This document shows positions 63,168 through 64,000 of a stretch of DNA of 64,000 nucleotides, piece by piece. This stretch comes from Lachnospiraceae bacterium. GTDB lineage: Bacteria > Bacillota > Clostridia > Lachnospirales > Lachnospiraceae. The notes under the pieces were generated by a model. The model saw only the letters and a program-made list of their open reading frames with translations, had not been told where the DNA came from and did not search any database. The first letter of the stretch is position 1. Each line of letters opens with the position of its first letter. The position numbers and the translations under genes are program-made. The stretch covers positions 186,001-250,000 of the forward strand of contig JAFSGE010000025.1 in assembly GCA_017434885.1 (NCBI GenBank). Direction: 5' to 3'.

Positions 63168-64000
63168 GAGCGTTAAGGGCACCACTTGCAGAATTGGGAG
63201 AATATGAGGATTTAAAAGCATTGTTAAAAAAGCCGGGCAAATGTGTGGCTTTATCGGGGTGTGTAGAATCCCAAAAACTTCATATGGCAGACGGGCTTTC
63301 GGAAGGCTATAAAAATAAATTGATAGTTACATTCAGTGATCTTCGGGTGAAAGAAATTCAGGAAGACTACCGATTTTATGACAGAAATGTCACAACTTAC
63401 CCGGCCAGAGATTTGATTTTCTATCAGGCAGATATTCACAGTAATCAGCTTACCAAGGAGCGTATTAAGTGCCTTCGCAGAATTCTGGAAGGAAAACCTT
63501 TTACGGTGGTGACTACGTTCAGCAGTTTGATGTCACCTCAGATTCCTTTGCCGGTATGGCAGGAAAGTGTGATTTCCATTGATAAAAAGACGGAAATTGA
63601 TGAGCAGAAGCTGGCCCGCAAGTTGGTAGAGCTTGGTTATGAAAAGAATTATCAGGTAGAGGCGCCGGGACAATTCAGCATCCGCGGCGGTATTGTGGAC
63701 GTGTTTGACTTGACAGAGGAGAATCCATACCGAATTGAACTTTGGGGTGATGAGGTAGACTCTATCCGTAGTTTTGACATTATGAGTCAGCGCTCTATTG
63801 AAAAGTTGGAAAGTATTAAAATATATCCTGCATGTGAAATGATTTTGTCGGATGAAAGACTTCGTAAAGGAATGGACAAAATTGAAAAAGAAGCAATGAG
63901 CTTTGCGGAAAAACTGCGGAAACAGTTTCAGACGGAGGAAGCACACCGCGTAGAAAGTGCATGTAAGGAACTGAGGGAAGAGGTTTTTGAATATAAAAAT
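63164..64000 (+). CDS. mfd: Transcription-repair coupling factor Mfd, N-terminal part (partial, runs off window)
   Basis: The frame opens at ATG 63164, overlapping the pth stop, and stays open to base 64000 (279 residues). It contains the UvrB-like N-terminal module: GKCVALSGCVESQKLHMADG, VTTYPARDLIFYQ, GQFSIRGGIVDVFDLTEENP and IELWGDEVDSIRSFD. The full protein is about 1150 residues; the RNA polymerase-binding and translocase domains lie outside the window. Mfd displaces stalled RNA polymerase and recruits UvrA to damage. Confidence 0.95.
   Translation, partial: MRALRAPLAELGEYEDLKALLKKPGKCVALSGCVESQKLHMADGLSEGYKNKLIVTFSDLRVKEIQEDYRFYDRNVTTYPARDLIFYQADIHSNQLTKERIKCLRRILEGKPFTVVTTFSSLMSPQIPLPVWQESVISIDKKTEIDEQKLARKLVELGYEKNYQVEAPGQFSIRGGIVDVFDLTEENPYRIELWGDEVDSIRSFDIMSQRSIEKLESIKIYPACEMILSDERLRKGMDKIEKEAMSFAEKLRKQFQTEEAHRVESACKELREEVFEYKN

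Noticed and set aside
1-64000. CRISPR arrays, tRNA, rRNA, prophage, intact insertion sequences
   Set aside because: I looked for spaced direct repeats, cloverleaf-like strings, phage structural genes and transposases on both strands and found none I could support beyond the nuclease-family remnants listed.

Overview
The window looks like chromosomal DNA from an anaerobic, endospore-forming member of the Clostridia, most likely a Lachnospiraceae gut bacterium. The evidence is a GlgC/GlgD pair for ADP-glucose synthesis, the sporulation genes spoVT, spoIID, spoIIQ-like and spoVG, a T-box in front of ileS, remnants of the Rpn (PD-(D/E)XK) and Uma2 nuclease families that abound in this group, and many GH3/GH4 sugar enzymes. 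I see no rRNA, tRNA, CRISPR array, prophage or intact insertion sequence. This is a family-level inference; no species is claimed.

Layout. 1-12.4 kb holds two tandem GH3 glucosidases (the first only as a tail), a soluble sugar-sensor/GGDEF protein, a MATE exporter, spoVT and a complete oligopeptide/nickel-type ABC importer operon. 12.4-16.1 kb holds a LytTR two-component system divergent from a methyl-accepting protein; the kinase and the methyl-accepting protein carry the same membrane sensor domain. 16.3-25 kb holds a HelD-like helicase fused to a GH31 N-terminal beta-sandwich, an Rpn fragment, an acyltransferase-3-like membrane protein, pncB, a Uma2 remnant and an MFS exporter with a leader-peptide attenuator. 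25-31.4 kb holds T-box-ileS and glgP, the latter with a structured 5' leader. 31.5-39.3 kb is the most accessory-looking part: an ATPase/DUF234 gene with repeated operator-like sites, a GH4/AraC pair, an XRE regulator divergent from an unknown protein and a lipoprotein, direct repeats around that module, and a broken Rpn gene.

39.4-54.2 kb returns to more conserved genes: an aconitase-family hydratase, a calcium-binding RTX-like protein, spoIID and spoIIQ-like (engulfment), an amidohydrolase, a degenerate GH9-like lipoprotein, ddl and murF (peptidoglycan precursor), plsC, and a GT2/polytopic membrane pair. 54.2-57.5 kb on the minus strand is a dnaD-dnaC(dnaI)-prs operon whose upstream region is packed with DnaA-box-like 9-mers; murC lies just beyond. 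The right end has glgC-glgD, spoVG, pth and the start of mfd.

Themes. Glycogen metabolism is split between glgP and glgCD. Cell-wall synthesis (ddl, murF, murC) and spore formation recur. The observations most worth following are the helicase-GH31N fusion, the shared kinase/chemoreceptor sensor domain, the DnaA-box cluster with a perfect hairpin, the MFS attenuator, and a small palindromic repeat family whose hairpins show compensating base changes.
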